A stretch of DNA of 64,000 nt from Paucidesulfovibrio gracilis DSM 16080 (lineage in GTDB: Bacteria; Desulfobacterota; Desulfovibrionia; Desulfovibrionales; Desulfovibrionaceae). The stretch lies in the NCBI RefSeq assembly GCF_900167125.1, contig NZ_FUYC01000001.1, positions 372,001 to 436,000 on the forward strand. Reading direction: 5' to 3'. The notes beneath the pieces are model-generated. The model did not search any database, had not been told where the DNA came from, and saw only the letters and a list, made by a program, of their open reading frames with translations. The position numbers and the translations under genes are program-made. Positions 16,861 through 25,479 of the stretch are shown in pieces; position 1 is the stretch's first letter; each line of letters starts with the position of its first letter.

Positions 16861-18612
16861 ATGCGCTTGAGCCGCTATTACATTCCGACATTAAAAGAAT
16901 CCCCGGCCGAGGCCGAGGTCATCTCCCACAAAATTCTTCTCCGCGCCGGCATGATCCGCAAACTCACCAGCGGCATCTATAACTACCTGCCCATGGGATT
17001 GCGCAGCCTGAACAAGGTGGCCCAGATCGTGCGCGAGGAAATGGACAGCGCCGGAGCCATCGAAGTGCTCATGCCCACGGTGCAGCCCGGCGATCTCTGG
17101 AAGGAGTCGGGACGCTGGGAATTTTACGGCAGGGAGCTGTTGCGGTTCAAGGACCGGCACGATCGGGATTACTGTCTCGGCCCCACCCACGAGGAAGTCA
17201 TCACCGATCTGGTCCGCGGCGAGGTGCGCTCCTACAAGCAACTGCCGCTGAACCTTTATCAGATCCAGACCAAATTCCGCGACGAGGTCCGGCCCCGCTT
17301 CGGGCTGATGCGCGGTCGCGAATTCGTGATGAAGGACGCCTACTCCTTTGACAAGGACGAGGCCGGAGCCGAAGAAAGCTACCGTCTCATGTACGAAGCG
17401 TACAAGCGCATCTTTCAACGCATCGGCTTGAAATTCCGGGCCGTTCGCGCCGACTCCGGCGCCATCGGCGGCAGCTTTTCCCACGAATTCATGGTCCTGG
17501 CCGAAACCGGCGAGGACACCATCGCGGTCTGCCAAAACGAATCCTGCGGCTACGCGGCCAACCTGGAAAAAGCCGCCACCATGGATCCCGGCGGACAGTG
17601 TCCCGCACAGACCGACGTCCCAGCCATGGAAGAAGTGGCCACCCCGGAACAGCACACCGTGGAGCAGGTCTGTGAATTCTTGCAGGCCGATCCTTCGGCT
17701 CTGGTCAAGACCCTGCTTTTCGACGCGGACGGGGAACCTGTTGCCGCGCTGGTGCGGGGCGACCGGGAACTCAACGAAGTGAAGCTGCGCAATCTCCTGG
17801 GCGCCAATGAACTGCACATGGCCACCCCGGAACAGGTTCGCGAATGGTCCGGCGCGCCCGTGGGCTTTGCCGGTCCTGCGGGACTCAAGGTCCAGCGGTT
17901 GGTGGCGGACTTTGAGTTGCGCCTCGACCAGGGCTGGATCGCGGGTGCCAACAAAGGGGACGCCCACGTCAAAAACCTGCACCTGGGCCGGGACGCCCAA
18001 GTGGAGCAGTTCGCAGACCTGCGCATGATCACGCCGGAAGATCCCTGCCCGGAATGCGGCGGCCGCATCGAGTTCTGGAAGGGCATTGAGGTGGGCCACG
18101 TGTTCAAACTGGGCCTGAAGTACTCCGAAGCCATGAGCGCCACCTTCCTGGATGAAAACGGCAAGGACCGCCCCATGATCATGGGCTGCTACGGCATCGG
18201 GGTTTCCCGCATCATGGCTTCGGCCATTGAGCAGAACAACGACGACGGCGGCGCTATTTTCCCGCCTTCCATCGCCCCGTTCGAGGTCTGCCTCATGGCC
18301 CTGGGCGGCAAGGACCAGAGCGTGGTGGACAAGGCCGAAGAGCTTTACACCCAGCTTACGGAAGCGGGCATCGACGTTCTCTATGACGACCGCAACGAAC
18401 GGCCCGGCGTCAAGTTCAACGACGCCGACCTCATCGGTTATCCCATGCAGCTGGTGCTCGGCGGCAAGGGCTTGAAAAACGGCATCATTGAAGCCAAGGA
18501 CCGCCGGACCGGCGAACGGACCGAGCTGCCCCTGGACGATTTCATCAACAACTTCACGGCCTGGCGCGACGAAATCTGGCGCGCTTGGGGGCTGAAAGAA
18601 GACCAACAGTAA
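16861..18612 (+). CDS. proS: Prolyl-tRNA synthetase (bacterial type with editing domain)
   Basis: Charges tRNA-Pro with proline. 583 aa. Class II motif 1 region ([20 protein letters not shown]), motif 2 ([10 protein letters not shown] and [20 protein letters not shown]), then the inserted YbaK-like editing domain from about residue 225 to 400, motif 3 ([18 protein letters not shown]) and the anticodon-binding domain. The start abuts the ispG stop, with its ribosome site (GAGGT) inside the end of ispG. A tRNA-Pro(UGG), one of its substrates, lies about 3.7 kb downstream. Confidence 0.97.
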   Translation: MRLSRYYIPTLKESPAEAEVISHKILLRAGMIRKLTSGIYNYLPMGLRSLNKVAQIVREEMDSAGAIEVLMPTVQPGDLWKESGRWEFYGRELLRFKDRHDRDYCLGPTHEEVITDLVRGEVRSYKQLPLNLYQIQTKFRDEVRPRFGLMRGREFVMKDAYSFDKDEAGAEESYRLMYEAYKRIFQRIGLKFRAVRADSGAIGGSFSHEFMVLAETGEDTIAVCQNESCGYAANLEKAATMDPGGQCPAQTDVPAMEEVATPEQHTVEQVCEFLQADPSALVKTLLFDADGEPVAALVRGDRELNEVKLRNLLGANELHMATPEQVREWSGAPVGFAGPAGLKVQRLVADFELRLDQGWIAGANKGDAHVKNLHLGRDAQVEQFADLRMITPEDPCPECGGRIEFWKGIEVGHVFKLGLKYSEAMSATFLDENGKDRPMIMGCYGIGVSRIMASAIEQNNDDGGAIFPPSIAPFEVCLMALGGKDQSVVDKAEELYTQLTEAGIDVLYDDRNERPGVKFNDADLIGYPMQLVLGGKGLKNGIIEAKDRRTGERTELPLDDFINNFTAWRDEIWRAWGLKEDQQ

Positions 18613-18623
18613 ACAAGCATCGC

Positions 18624-19247
18624 ATGACAGTACAAATCAACCTGGACGCGCAGATCGCGGAGATGCATCTGCGCGCCTACCCCAACGAAGAAATCAACGA
18701 CATGCCCCTGCGGAAGTGGGAAGGCGAAACACGTGTCATCCGCAACAACAAGCAATTGGACTGGGCATTGGCACGTATGGAAAGCGAACCCCTGCTCGGA
18801 TTCGACACGGAAACCCGGCCCGTGTTCAAAAAAGGCCACACCCCCGGACCGCCCAACCTGCTCCAGCTGGCCACCGTGGACCGCGTGTTCGTGATTCAGC
18901 TCCAGCACGTGGGCCTGGACAACGGCCTGGCCGAACTGCTGGGCAACAAAAACATCATCAAATCCGGCGTGGCCGTACACGACGACCTGGTGGGCCTGAA
19001 AAAGCTCTGCCGATTCACGCCGCAAAGCTTTGTGGACCTGGGACAAATCTCCCAGCAGGTGAACATGCAGACCCACGGCCTGCGCAACCTCGCCGCAAAC
19101 CTCCTCGGATTCCGGGTTTCCAAAAGCGCGCAATGCTCCAATTGGGCCCGTGATCCACTCTCCCACAAACAAGTGATCTATGCGGCCACGGATGCCTGGA
19201 TCAGCCGCGAACTCTTCATCGCCTTCCAAAAACTCGGCATTCTTTAA
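18624..19247 (+). CDS. 3'-5' exonuclease, DEDD (RNase D-like) family
   Basis: Single-domain exonuclease, 207 aa, far shorter than RNase D because it lacks HRDC domains. Exo I is LLGFDTETRPVFKKG (D and E), Exo II is SGVAVHDDLVGLKKL, and Exo III is YAATDAWISREL. The Y-x3-D spacing makes it DEDDy type. Such proteins trim 3' ends of RNA or DNA; the substrate is not evident. It starts 11 bp after proS and probably shares its transcript. A strong hairpin with T tracts follows. Confidence 0.88.
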   Translation: MTVQINLDAQIAEMHLRAYPNEEINDMPLRKWEGETRVIRNNKQLDWALARMESEPLLGFDTETRPVFKKGHTPGPPNLLQLATVDRVFVIQLQHVGLDNGLAELLGNKNIIKSGVAVHDDLVGLKKLCRFTPQSFVDLGQISQQVNMQTHGLRNLAANLLGFRVSKSAQCSNWARDPLSHKQVIYAATDAWISRELFIAFQKLGIL

Positions 19248-19280
19248 TTCGCAAGGCACAAACAACTGCCCCTTGGCAGC

Positions 19281-19314
19281 AAAAAGGCACCGGCAGAATG
19301 TCGGTGCCTTTTTT
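19281..19314. terminator. Bidirectional intrinsic terminator
   Basis: AAAAAGGCACCG pairs with CGGTGCCTTTTT around an 8-nt loop, with A and T tracts on the two sides. It can therefore stop transcripts from proS-exonuclease and from purM on the other strand. Confidence 0.9.
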
Positions 19315-19417
19315 GGGGCGTTTTTCCGGCCACGCGGCCACGCCCTCATTGCATTGTGGCGCACAATGCCGCGAAGTACGACTCCGCGGTCTCCATCGTG
19401 CCTGCCCTGTTCGGTGA

Positions 19418-20473
19418 TTACCGCGGGAAACGGATCTCGACCTGCTCTTCCAGATCGCCCCGCTCCACCACCTCACCGATGACGTGCGCAGGTTGGCCAT
19501 GCTGCGCCAGCACCTCCAGGGCCGCGTCCGGCTCCGGGGTAATGACCACATAGCCTACGGAGCAGTTGAATATCTGCAACATTTCGGGCCAGGAAAGTTC
19601 GCCCTGCTTCCGCAACCAGTCGAACACCGGCAACATGGGCCAGGAACCAAATTCCACCTGCACGGCCACATCCTCGGGCAGCACCCGGGGGATATTGTCA
19701 TAAAATCCGCCGCCCGTGACGTGCACCATGCCATTGACCTGGACCTTGTCCAGCAGATGGAGCACGGATCGGGTGTAGATGCGGGTTGGCTCCAGCAGGG
19801 TTTCGGCCACGCTTTTTTCTCCGCCCGGGAACGCGTCGTCCCCGCGCAGGCCCGATTGATCAAAAAGTTTACGCACCAGGGAATACCCGTTGGAATGGAT
19901 GCCCGAGGAGGCCAGCCCCACCACGGCGTCACCCGGGCGCACAGTCTTGCCGTCCACCAAGCGGGACCGGTCCACCATGCCCACGCAGAACCCGGAAAGA
20001 TCGTACTCCCCGTCCGGGTAAAAGCCCGGCATTTCTGCCGTTTCGCCGCCGAGCAGAGCACATTGGGACTGTCGGCAGCCCTCGGCCACGCCCGAGACAA
20101 CGGCCTCGGGAACACCGCTGGTCAAGCGACCAGTAGCGAAATAGTCGAGAAAAAACAGCGGAGCCGCGCCCTGCACCAACACGTCGTTGACGCTCATGGC
20201 CACCAGGTCGATCCCCACGGTGTCGTGCTTGTCGAACAGGAAGGCCAGCTTAAGCTTGGTGCCCACGCCGTCGGCACCGGAAACAAGCAACGGCTCCTCC
20301 ATACCCGTCAGATCGGGGCGGAACAGCCCGCCGAATCCACCGATCTCCGTGACCACGCCCGGGGTAAACGTGGATTTGACCATATCCTTAATGCGCCCGA
20401 CAAAGGCGTTTCCGGCTTCAATGTCCACGCCGGCAGCCTTGTATGCGTCGGCGCGACCCTTGGCGTCGCTCAT
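19418..20473 (-). CDS. purM: Phosphoribosylformylglycinamidine cyclo-ligase (AIR synthetase)
   Basis: Fifth step of purine synthesis, FGAM plus ATP to AIR. 351 aa. Family motifs: YKAAGVDIEAGNAFV at the start, SGADGVGTKLKLAF (ATP-binding loop), DLVAMSVNDVLVQGAAPLFF, GGETAEMPGFY and ASSGIHSNGYSLVRK. The start MSDAKGRADA has AAGGAG 7 nt upstream; a longer in-frame start has no support. It is alone on the minus strand here, with no other pur genes beside it. Confidence 0.97.
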   Translation of the reverse strand: MSDAKGRADAYKAAGVDIEAGNAFVGRIKDMVKSTFTPGVVTEIGGFGGLFRPDLTGMEEPLLVSGADGVGTKLKLAFLFDKHDTVGIDLVAMSVNDVLVQGAAPLFFLDYFATGRLTSGVPEAVVSGVAEGCRQSQCALLGGETAEMPGFYPDGEYDLSGFCVGMVDRSRLVDGKTVRPGDAVVGLASSGIHSNGYSLVRKLFDQSGLRGDDAFPGGEKSVAETLLEPTRIYTRSVLHLLDKVQVNGMVHVTGGGFYDNIPRVLPEDVAVQVEFGSWPMLPVFDWLRKQGELSWPEMLQIFNCSVGYVVITPEPDAALEVLAQHGQPAHVIGEVVERGDLEEQVEIRFPR

Positions 20474-20686
20474 TTCGTGCTCCTTGGGGGGTGATTGGAA
20501 AGAAGGGATGATAGGCGGGATGCGCACGGAGTTCAAGTCCCGGCTTCCGCTCTTGTGTCGGGGTTTTGACCCGCAAGCGCGTGCGGCCTGCCTTGCCCGC
20601 GCTTTTTCGGGCTGTTACGCACAGGCCCGATTATTGCTTGCCCTGTTTCAGGGGGCCGGATATTCACGCCCCGCAAGGAGGTTGCC

Positions 20687-20986
20687 ATGCGTTCCCGTCT
20701 GATGATGCTTTACGTGGCATGCGCCCTGGTCTTTGCCGCATACTTCACGGCAGGCCTGGCCCAGGGCCGCAGTTTTGAAAACAAGGACACCGCCGCAGAC
20801 CGTCAGGATTCGGTGTGGGGTACCCGGATGCAGCAGGGGCAAAGCTACTTCGGCACCGATGAAAATGAAAATTCCGTATGGGGGTATCGCCCGGCCGCAC
20901 CGGACAAGGAAACCGACTGGTACGACAAGGTCATCCTGACCGTGGACCCCAATGTGGATTGGGGAAGCGACCCTGCGGACGAATAA
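20687..20986 (+). CDS. Small exported protein with repeated SVWG motif
   Basis: Not a recognised family. 99 aa, preceded by a strong AAGGAGG and 6-nt spacing. A signal segment (LMMLYVACALVFAAYFTAG) is followed by a short hydrophilic, acidic, Trp/Tyr-rich mature part, probably periplasmic. Two units share the order SVWG then Gly/Tyr/Asp-rich sequence (QDSVWGTRMQQGQSYFG and ENSVWGYRP), and the tail has two further Trp. It lies between purM (divergent) and amrS (same strand, 80 bp downstream) and may be the first gene of the amrS transcript. Confidence 0.7.
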   Translation: MRSRLMMLYVACALVFAAYFTAGLAQGRSFENKDTAADRQDSVWGTRMQQGQSYFGTDENENSVWGYRPAAPDKETDWYDKVILTVDPNVDWGSDPADE

Positions 20987-21066
20987 GCCTGATTCGTCAA
21001 CCAACTATCGCCAAGCACTTCACTTTTCCCGTTCGTTGCAGTAGCCTGGGAACACGGAGGTGCGAG

Positions 21067-22080
21067 ATGCTCGAGGCCCGCTTATGGCAACCGCTGAATG
21101 ATGACCGAGTGCAATGCCGTTTATGTCGCCGAATGTGCGTCATCGCCCCGGGAGAACGCGGGTATTGCGGTGTCCGCGAAAACCGGGACGGCATTCTATA
21201 CTCCCTGGTCTACGACCGGCTTGCGGCCCTGAACCTGGATCCCGTTGAAAAAAAGCCGCTGTATCATTTCCTGCCCGGCAGCCAGACCTTTTCCTTTGGC
21301 ACGGCGGGTTGCAATTTTAGTTGCGCCTTTTGCCAGAACGACTCCCTTTCCCAACTTCCGCGCCAGGGCGGCACCATTCCCGGCCGCGTGGCCGGACCGG
21401 CCGAACTCGTGGACGCGGCGCTTCGCAATCAGGCCACGTCCATCGCCTACACCTATTCCGAGCCTACCATCTACTTTGAGCTGATGCGCGACACCGCAAC
21501 CCTGGCCAAAGAGCAGGGATTGCGTAATATTTTGGTTTCCAACGGCTACCAGGGTCCGGAATGCCTTGAAAAACTCGGACCGCTCATCCATGCCGCCAAC
21601 ATCGACCTCAAAGCCTTTACAGACACCTTTTACAAGGATCTGTGCGGAGCACGTCTGGCTCCGGTGTTGGAAAACCTTCGCATCATGCGGGAAATGGGCT
21701 GGTGGCTGGAGATAACCACACTGGTCATTCCCGGGTGGAACGACGAGCAGGCCGAGCTCATGAGTCTGGCGGGATGTATTGCCGAGACCCTGGGCAAGGA
21801 CACCCCCTGGCACGTTTCCCGCTTTCATCCCCAATTCCGACTCATGGACACGCAGCCCACCCCCCTGCCCACCCTGGAGCGTGCCTTGCGCGCCGGACAC
21901 GAAGCAGGTTTGCGCTACGTGTATATCGGCAACGTACCCGGCCATGAGGCCAACCATACGTTTTGCCCGGGTTGCGGCGAGCGGCTTGTGGAACGACTGG
22001 GATTCGGCGTGCGCGACTACCGTATCGGCGACGGTCACTGCCCGGATTGCGGACACCCCATCGCCGGGGTGTGGAACTAG
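21067..22080 (+). CDS. amrS: AmmeMemoRadiSam-system radical SAM enzyme
   Basis: 337-aa radical SAM protein related to pyruvate-formate-lyase activases. The cluster motif is CNFSCAFC within FGTAGCNFSCAFCQNDSLSQ. The N-terminal CRLCRRMCVIAPGERGYCGV and C-terminal FCPGCGERLVERLGF plus HCPDCGHPI are extra Cys clusters typical of AmrS. Other residues fit the family (SIAYTYSEPTIYFE, NIDLKAFTDTFYKDLCGA, LVIPGWND). The partner proteins AmmeMemoRadiSam A and B are not in this window. The substrate of the family is not established. The start has GGAGGT upstream. Confidence 0.9.
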   Translation: MLEARLWQPLNDDRVQCRLCRRMCVIAPGERGYCGVRENRDGILYSLVYDRLAALNLDPVEKKPLYHFLPGSQTFSFGTAGCNFSCAFCQNDSLSQLPRQGGTIPGRVAGPAELVDAALRNQATSIAYTYSEPTIYFELMRDTATLAKEQGLRNILVSNGYQGPECLEKLGPLIHAANIDLKAFTDTFYKDLCGARLAPVLENLRIMREMGWWLEITTLVIPGWNDEQAELMSLAGCIAETLGKDTPWHVSRFHPQFRLMDTQPTPLPTLERALRAGHEAGLRYVYIGNVPGHEANHTFCPGCGERLVERLGFGVRDYRIGDGHCPDCGHPIAGVWN

Positions 22081-22225
22081 CCGACGGCCCCAAAACGACT
22101 TCCAGCGTTGGCAGTGCAAACGATTGCAACGCCGTTTCAGGAGAAATCATTGCTGGGTGCAAACACGGATTCTCGCCGCCAAAGCATATTCCACGACTCC
22201 ACGCCATTTCAGCGCTTCAGAACGG

Positions 22226-22254
22226 TTGCCATTGCCGTGCTTTTTCCGTAACAG
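22226..22254 (+). promoter_or_regulatory. Candidate promoter of tRNA-Pro
   Basis: TTGCCA, 17 bp, then TAACAG, ending 11 bp before the tRNA 5' end. The spacing is right and the -35 is good, but the -10 is weak. The rest of the 185 bp between amrS and the tRNA shows nothing else. Confidence 0.35.
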
Positions 22255-22265
22255 TATCCACCCGT

Positions 22266-22342
22266 CGGGGCGTGGCGCAGACTGGTAGCGCGCCTGCTTT
22301 GGGAGCAGGATGCCGGGGGTTCAAATCCCTCCGCCCCGACCA
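22266..22342 (+). tRNA. tRNA-Pro(UGG)
   Basis: A 77-nt cloverleaf. Acceptor stem CGGGGCG pairs with CGCCCCG, discriminator A, and an encoded CCA end. The D-arm contains the AGACTGGTAG-type loop. The anticodon stem CCTGC/GCAGG encloses loop TTTGGGA with anticodon TGG at 22300-22302, and the T-arm has GGTTCAAATCC. UGG reads CCA, CCG and possibly other proline codons. Confidence 0.97.
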
Positions 22343-22392
22343 ATTAAATTCAACTGGTTAAGACATAATCTGGTGGAGATGTCAAAACCGTG

Positions 22393-22414
22393 TAGGTACA
22401 AATATAGGTACAAA
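22393..22414 (+). repeat. Direct repeat TAGGTACAAA downstream of tRNA-Pro
   Basis: Two exact copies of TAGGTACAAA spaced by 2 nt (12-bp period) start 50 bp after the tRNA 3' end, in an AT-richer gene-free stretch of about 160 bp. Short repeats like this next to a tRNA can be integrase arm-type sites or the scar of an integrated element. No integrase gene or second copy of the tRNA 3' end is present here, so the meaning is open. Confidence 0.5.
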
Positions 22415-22500
22415 CGGCTTTAGGCCACCCCCTTACGCCGCCCTTCCCTCCAGTTCAGATTGGCACCGCACGCACCGCTCACAGCCAGGCAAAATCCGGC

Positions 22501-23034
22501 TCAGGCCATACCCTTGTGCACGGCAAGGTCCAGCACCATTTCGTGCCAGCAGGCGCCGCCGTGGTCCGACGCGCTCAGGCCCGCGTCACGGTAGCCCAGA
22601 TGTTCATACATGGGTACCAGCCGATCCTTGCAGAGCAGCAGGATTCGCTGCTTGCGCATCGCCGCCCCACGTTCGGCATAGGCACGCATGAGCTGCCCGG
22701 CAATGCCACGCCCCTGGAACTGCGGCAGCACGGCCAGGGAAAAAACAACCAGATTGCTCCCGTCCGGATCATGCCCCACCAGCTTTTTGAACGCTTCGTC
22801 CGTGATATCGGTCTTGTGCGTAGCTCCGCTGTTGACCATGCCCACCACGACCCGCTTTGCTCCACGGGTTTCGGCCACTAAAAATCCCTCGGCATACGTT
22901 TGGAGACGCACCTGCACGGACTGCGGGTCCGCAGCCTCGGCCGGAGGAAAACACGCGGCCTCAAGAGTACAGCACGAATCCAGATCCCTGGGTTCGACTT
23001 GGCGTATCGCGACATCACCCATCACAATAGTCAT
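22501..23034 (-). CDS. GNAT-family N-acetyltransferase
   Basis: 177-aa acetyl-CoA-dependent acetyltransferase. It begins IRQVEPRDLDSCCTLEAACF as GNAT folds do. The acetyl-CoA loop is VFSLAVLPQFQGRGIAGQLM (motif A, Q-x2-G-x-G/A), followed by the beta6-alpha region RILLLCKDRLVPMYEHLGY. The overall layout resembles the arylalkylamine/serotonin acetyltransferase-like subgroup. A second in-frame ATG 12 bp in (MGDVAIRQ) is possible; AAGGAT lies somewhat far from the first. Substrate unknown. Confidence 0.85.
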   Translation of the reverse strand: MTIVMGDVAIRQVEPRDLDSCCTLEAACFPPAEAADPQSVQVRLQTYAEGFLVAETRGAKRVVVGMVNSGATHKTDITDEAFKKLVGHDPDGSNLVVFSLAVLPQFQGRGIAGQLMRAYAERGAAMRKQRILLLCKDRLVPMYEHLGYRDAGLSASDHGGACWHEMVLDLAVHKGMA

Positions 23035-23237
23035 AACTATTTAATATCCTTTCATCCATTGTCGTTACTGCTTCAACGCTATTTTCCATAGCCCTACCTG
23101 GCTTCGGAACAGCGTTACGGATTGTTACAAACATCTCAATCGCTTGCATTGCTGATCGTTCCAGGGTAGTCGAGTTTGATTCTCAGGCTACATTTCAAGC
23201 CTGCGCAACAGGTTACGGATCATGGACGGATCATGGC

Positions 23238-23429
23238 ATGATACTGCAACGTCGCCCCTGCCCCCACTGCGGGACCACCACCTATCAGAAGTTCATCAAC
23301 TGTCTGCGGTGTCCGCTTACATCCCGATCCTATTGGCAATGCCTGGATTGCGGCGGCAAGATTTCCGCCCGGACCATGGAAGCCACTCCCCAAACCGGAA
23401 GACCGGGCAAGCAGATTTTAAAAGTCTGA
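23238..23429 (+). CDS. Small zinc-ribbon protein
   Basis: 63 aa with three Cys pairs in order: RPCPHCGTT, NCLRC and QCLDCGGKI. The first and third pairs look like the two knuckles of a zinc ribbon. The basic tail (RTMEATPQTGRPGKQILKV) could contact nucleic acid. A GGATCATGGC tract precedes the ATG. Codon use is GC-rich at third positions, which favours a real gene, but an overlapping frame is also open here. Function unknown. It is convergent with the HD-domain gene, about 100 bp away. Confidence 0.5.
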   Translation: MILQRRPCPHCGTTTYQKFINCLRCPLTSRSYWQCLDCGGKISARTMEATPQTGRPGKQILKV

Positions 23430-23534
23430 CCTTCGTCGTTTTCTATGCCCTTTCCTGGGCTTCCTGCCGCCCACCGAAGACAACACCATATAAATAAAAC
23501 ATTCTTGTTTTCAGTCGATTGCAGAGGTAAAAAA

Positions 23535-24800
23535 TCAATCAAAATCCGCCATCAGCGCCCCCACCTGCACCCCTGCCACTTCCGGCGTTTCCTGAAACCT
23601 GCTGCGCAGACGCCAGACAGCTTGATGCAGCTGGTCCGCGCTGATGCCATTGCGAATGGCGGCGTACGCCTCGATAAACGCGGCGATGCTGTCGCACATC
23701 TTCAACAGTTCCCCATCCTTGGGGTCAAACCCGTCCTTATTGAAACGCCGGGCCAGTTCCACGCTTTCCACGCGTTGCACCTTTCCGCCCCGCACTACGC
23801 AGGCCGTGAACTCGGATCCCACTTCCTTGCCCAAATAATATTCCAACCGGGCCGCGATATCCGTGTACCCCCCGCCGCGCAATGGTTCCAGGACCATCTG
23901 CTCCAGCTCTTTTTCCTCGTAGGCCCGGATCAAGTCCGCGATTTCCGGTGCGGACTGCTTCACCGGCGAAATGATGTCCCGGGTGAGCAATTCCGGTAAA
24001 TCATGAAACAGGCCGGTGAAAAAATTATTCTGCCGCCGGGCGCGGCAGGCGCCCACTTCCAGGCTGAAGAACCAAGCATAGGCCGCCACCAGGAACACAT
24101 GCCCCAGCACCGTGGTTTCCGGCACGCGGGGCGTTTGGGACCAGCGCTGCTGAAAACGCAAATGCCCGCACAGCGCGGCAAGCCGGGCCATGGCCCCGGC
24201 CTGGGATTCATCCGCCAGTCCGGCCAGCAATTCCGGCACACCGGCCACACCCGACAAGGCATCCAGCCGGTCCAGAAAGCTGCGTTCGATCTCATCCATA
24301 TCGTAGCCGAACGGATTCAGCCCCTTGATGAGCTTGAATTCGGAATAGCTGGCGTAGAGGTGGGCGGCCGAAAGAATACGCCGGGCCTGGGTGTCCTCCT
24401 CGGGGACACGGAGCCAGTCGGTCATGCGGCAGAGAAACTCCTCGCCCAGAGGAGCCAGCAGGGGGCGCAGCGTTTTGAGCACCCAGTCCGAGAGCCTGGC
24501 GTAATCATCGGGGTTGGCCTTGATGCGGTAAAAAACCGGAGGCTTGATGTCCGTGATGACCAGTCGGAACAGGTAGTCGAACATGCCGCCTTCTACCACC
24601 TGGTCACCAAGATTCAGGCGGGTGCCTTCATCCATGTCCCGACTGTTGAGCATGAACAGCAGCCAGGCCACAATCATCTTGTGCGACTGTTTATCCACTT
24701 CCACAAGCTGCAATGGACGCAGTTTGTCGTTCCAGCGTTTCATATACGCGCCGGAGAACACCAGGTCCAAGAGTCCTTTTCGGATCATGGGTCGTTGCAT
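23535..24800 (-). CDS. HD-domain metal-dependent phosphohydrolase
   Basis: 421 aa, cytosolic. The HD motif is in NNFFTGLFHDLPELLTRDII, preceded by the first His in ETTVLGHVFLVAAYAWFFSL and followed by LIRAYEEKELEQMV with the later metal-side helix. This order (H...HD...E) resembles YfbR/HDDC2-type nucleotidases, but the protein is roughly twice their size with an unassigned N-terminal half. The start MQRPMIRKGL has GGGAGG at good spacing. Substrate unknown; nucleotides are a guess from the fold. Confidence 0.75.
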   Translation of the reverse strand: MQRPMIRKGLLDLVFSGAYMKRWNDKLRPLQLVEVDKQSHKMIVAWLLFMLNSRDMDEGTRLNLGDQVVEGGMFDYLFRLVITDIKPPVFYRIKANPDDYARLSDWVLKTLRPLLAPLGEEFLCRMTDWLRVPEEDTQARRILSAAHLYASYSEFKLIKGLNPFGYDMDEIERSFLDRLDALSGVAGVPELLAGLADESQAGAMARLAALCGHLRFQQRWSQTPRVPETTVLGHVFLVAAYAWFFSLEVGACRARRQNNFFTGLFHDLPELLTRDIISPVKQSAPEIADLIRAYEEKELEQMVLEPLRGGGYTDIAARLEYYLGKEVGSEFTACVVRGGKVQRVESVELARRFNKDGFDPKDGELLKMCDSIAAFIEAYAAIRNGISADQLHQAVWRLRSRFQETPEVAGVQVGALMADFD

Positions 24801-24942
24801 GGTCGCCTCCCTTTCCTGGTCCCTACACGCCAAACGCCGCGGCCACAAGGAGCGCCCGTATCGTTGCCATTTTCGGGAAAAAATTCTACATATACTTCAG
24901 ACTGACAACCCCAACGCCATCAAGCCCGGAGGAATCGTTTCC

Positions 24943-25392
24943 ATGCCCATGAAGAAAATACTGCTCGGCGCGGACGGCTCGGACCACTCCAAACATGCAG
25001 CGCGTTACGCTGTGGATCTGGCCAAAGCCTTCGGTTCCAAGGTGCTTATCGTAACCACCTATCGCGGGCAGACCATTGTTACCAACGACCCCGCACACCA
25101 GTACACCATGAAGGAGATGCGGCGGCGGGCCAAGCACCGGCAATCCTGGTATCAGGAACTCCTGGATAAAAACGACGTCCCCTGGGAATCCCACATATTG
25201 GACGGTCCCGCGGCTGAAGCCATTGCAGACACGGCCCAGCGGCGCAACGCCGACATCATCATCATCGGCTCACGCGGGCGTTCCAATCTCGTGGGCATGA
25301 TTGTGGGCAGTACCACCAACGCCTTGATGCACATTGCGGACTGCCCCGTGCTGGCCATCCGGCTCAAGCATCGGCTGCCCAGCGCCAAATAA
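24943..25392 (+). CDS. Universal stress protein (UspA family, ATP-binding type)
   Basis: 149 aa, a single Usp domain. It begins MKKILLGADGSDHSKHAARY. The ATP-binding signature G-x2-G-x9-G-S is intact (GSRGRSNLV, GMIVGSTT), so it is of the nucleotide-binding class. It ends CPVLAIRLKHRL. Two ATGs lie 6 bp apart; GGAGG fits the first. It is divergent from the HD gene and followed by a perfect hairpin. Confidence 0.92.
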   Translation: MPMKKILLGADGSDHSKHAARYAVDLAKAFGSKVLIVTTYRGQTIVTNDPAHQYTMKEMRRRAKHRQSWYQELLDKNDVPWESHILDGPAAEAIADTAQRRNADIIIIGSRGRSNLVGMIVGSTTNALMHIADCPVLAIRLKHRLPSAK

Positions 25393-25419
25393 TCTCACGC
25401 ACACAGCCTCCACGCAAAT

Positions 25420-25452
25420 GACCCCGGGACGGTCCTACCGCTTCCCGGGGTC
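25420..25452. terminator. Hairpin between convergent uspA and rlmD
   Basis: A perfect 10-bp inverted repeat, GACCCCGGGA and TCCCGGGGTC, with a 13-nt loop in the gap between convergent genes. There is no T run, so termination efficiency is uncertain. Confidence 0.6.
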
Positions 25453-25479
25453 GTTCGTCATGCGGCACTCTTCCCGTGC

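Noticed and set aside
16891-18606. 571-codon minus-strand frame over proS
   Set aside because: Antisense shadow of a clear prolyl-tRNA synthetase.
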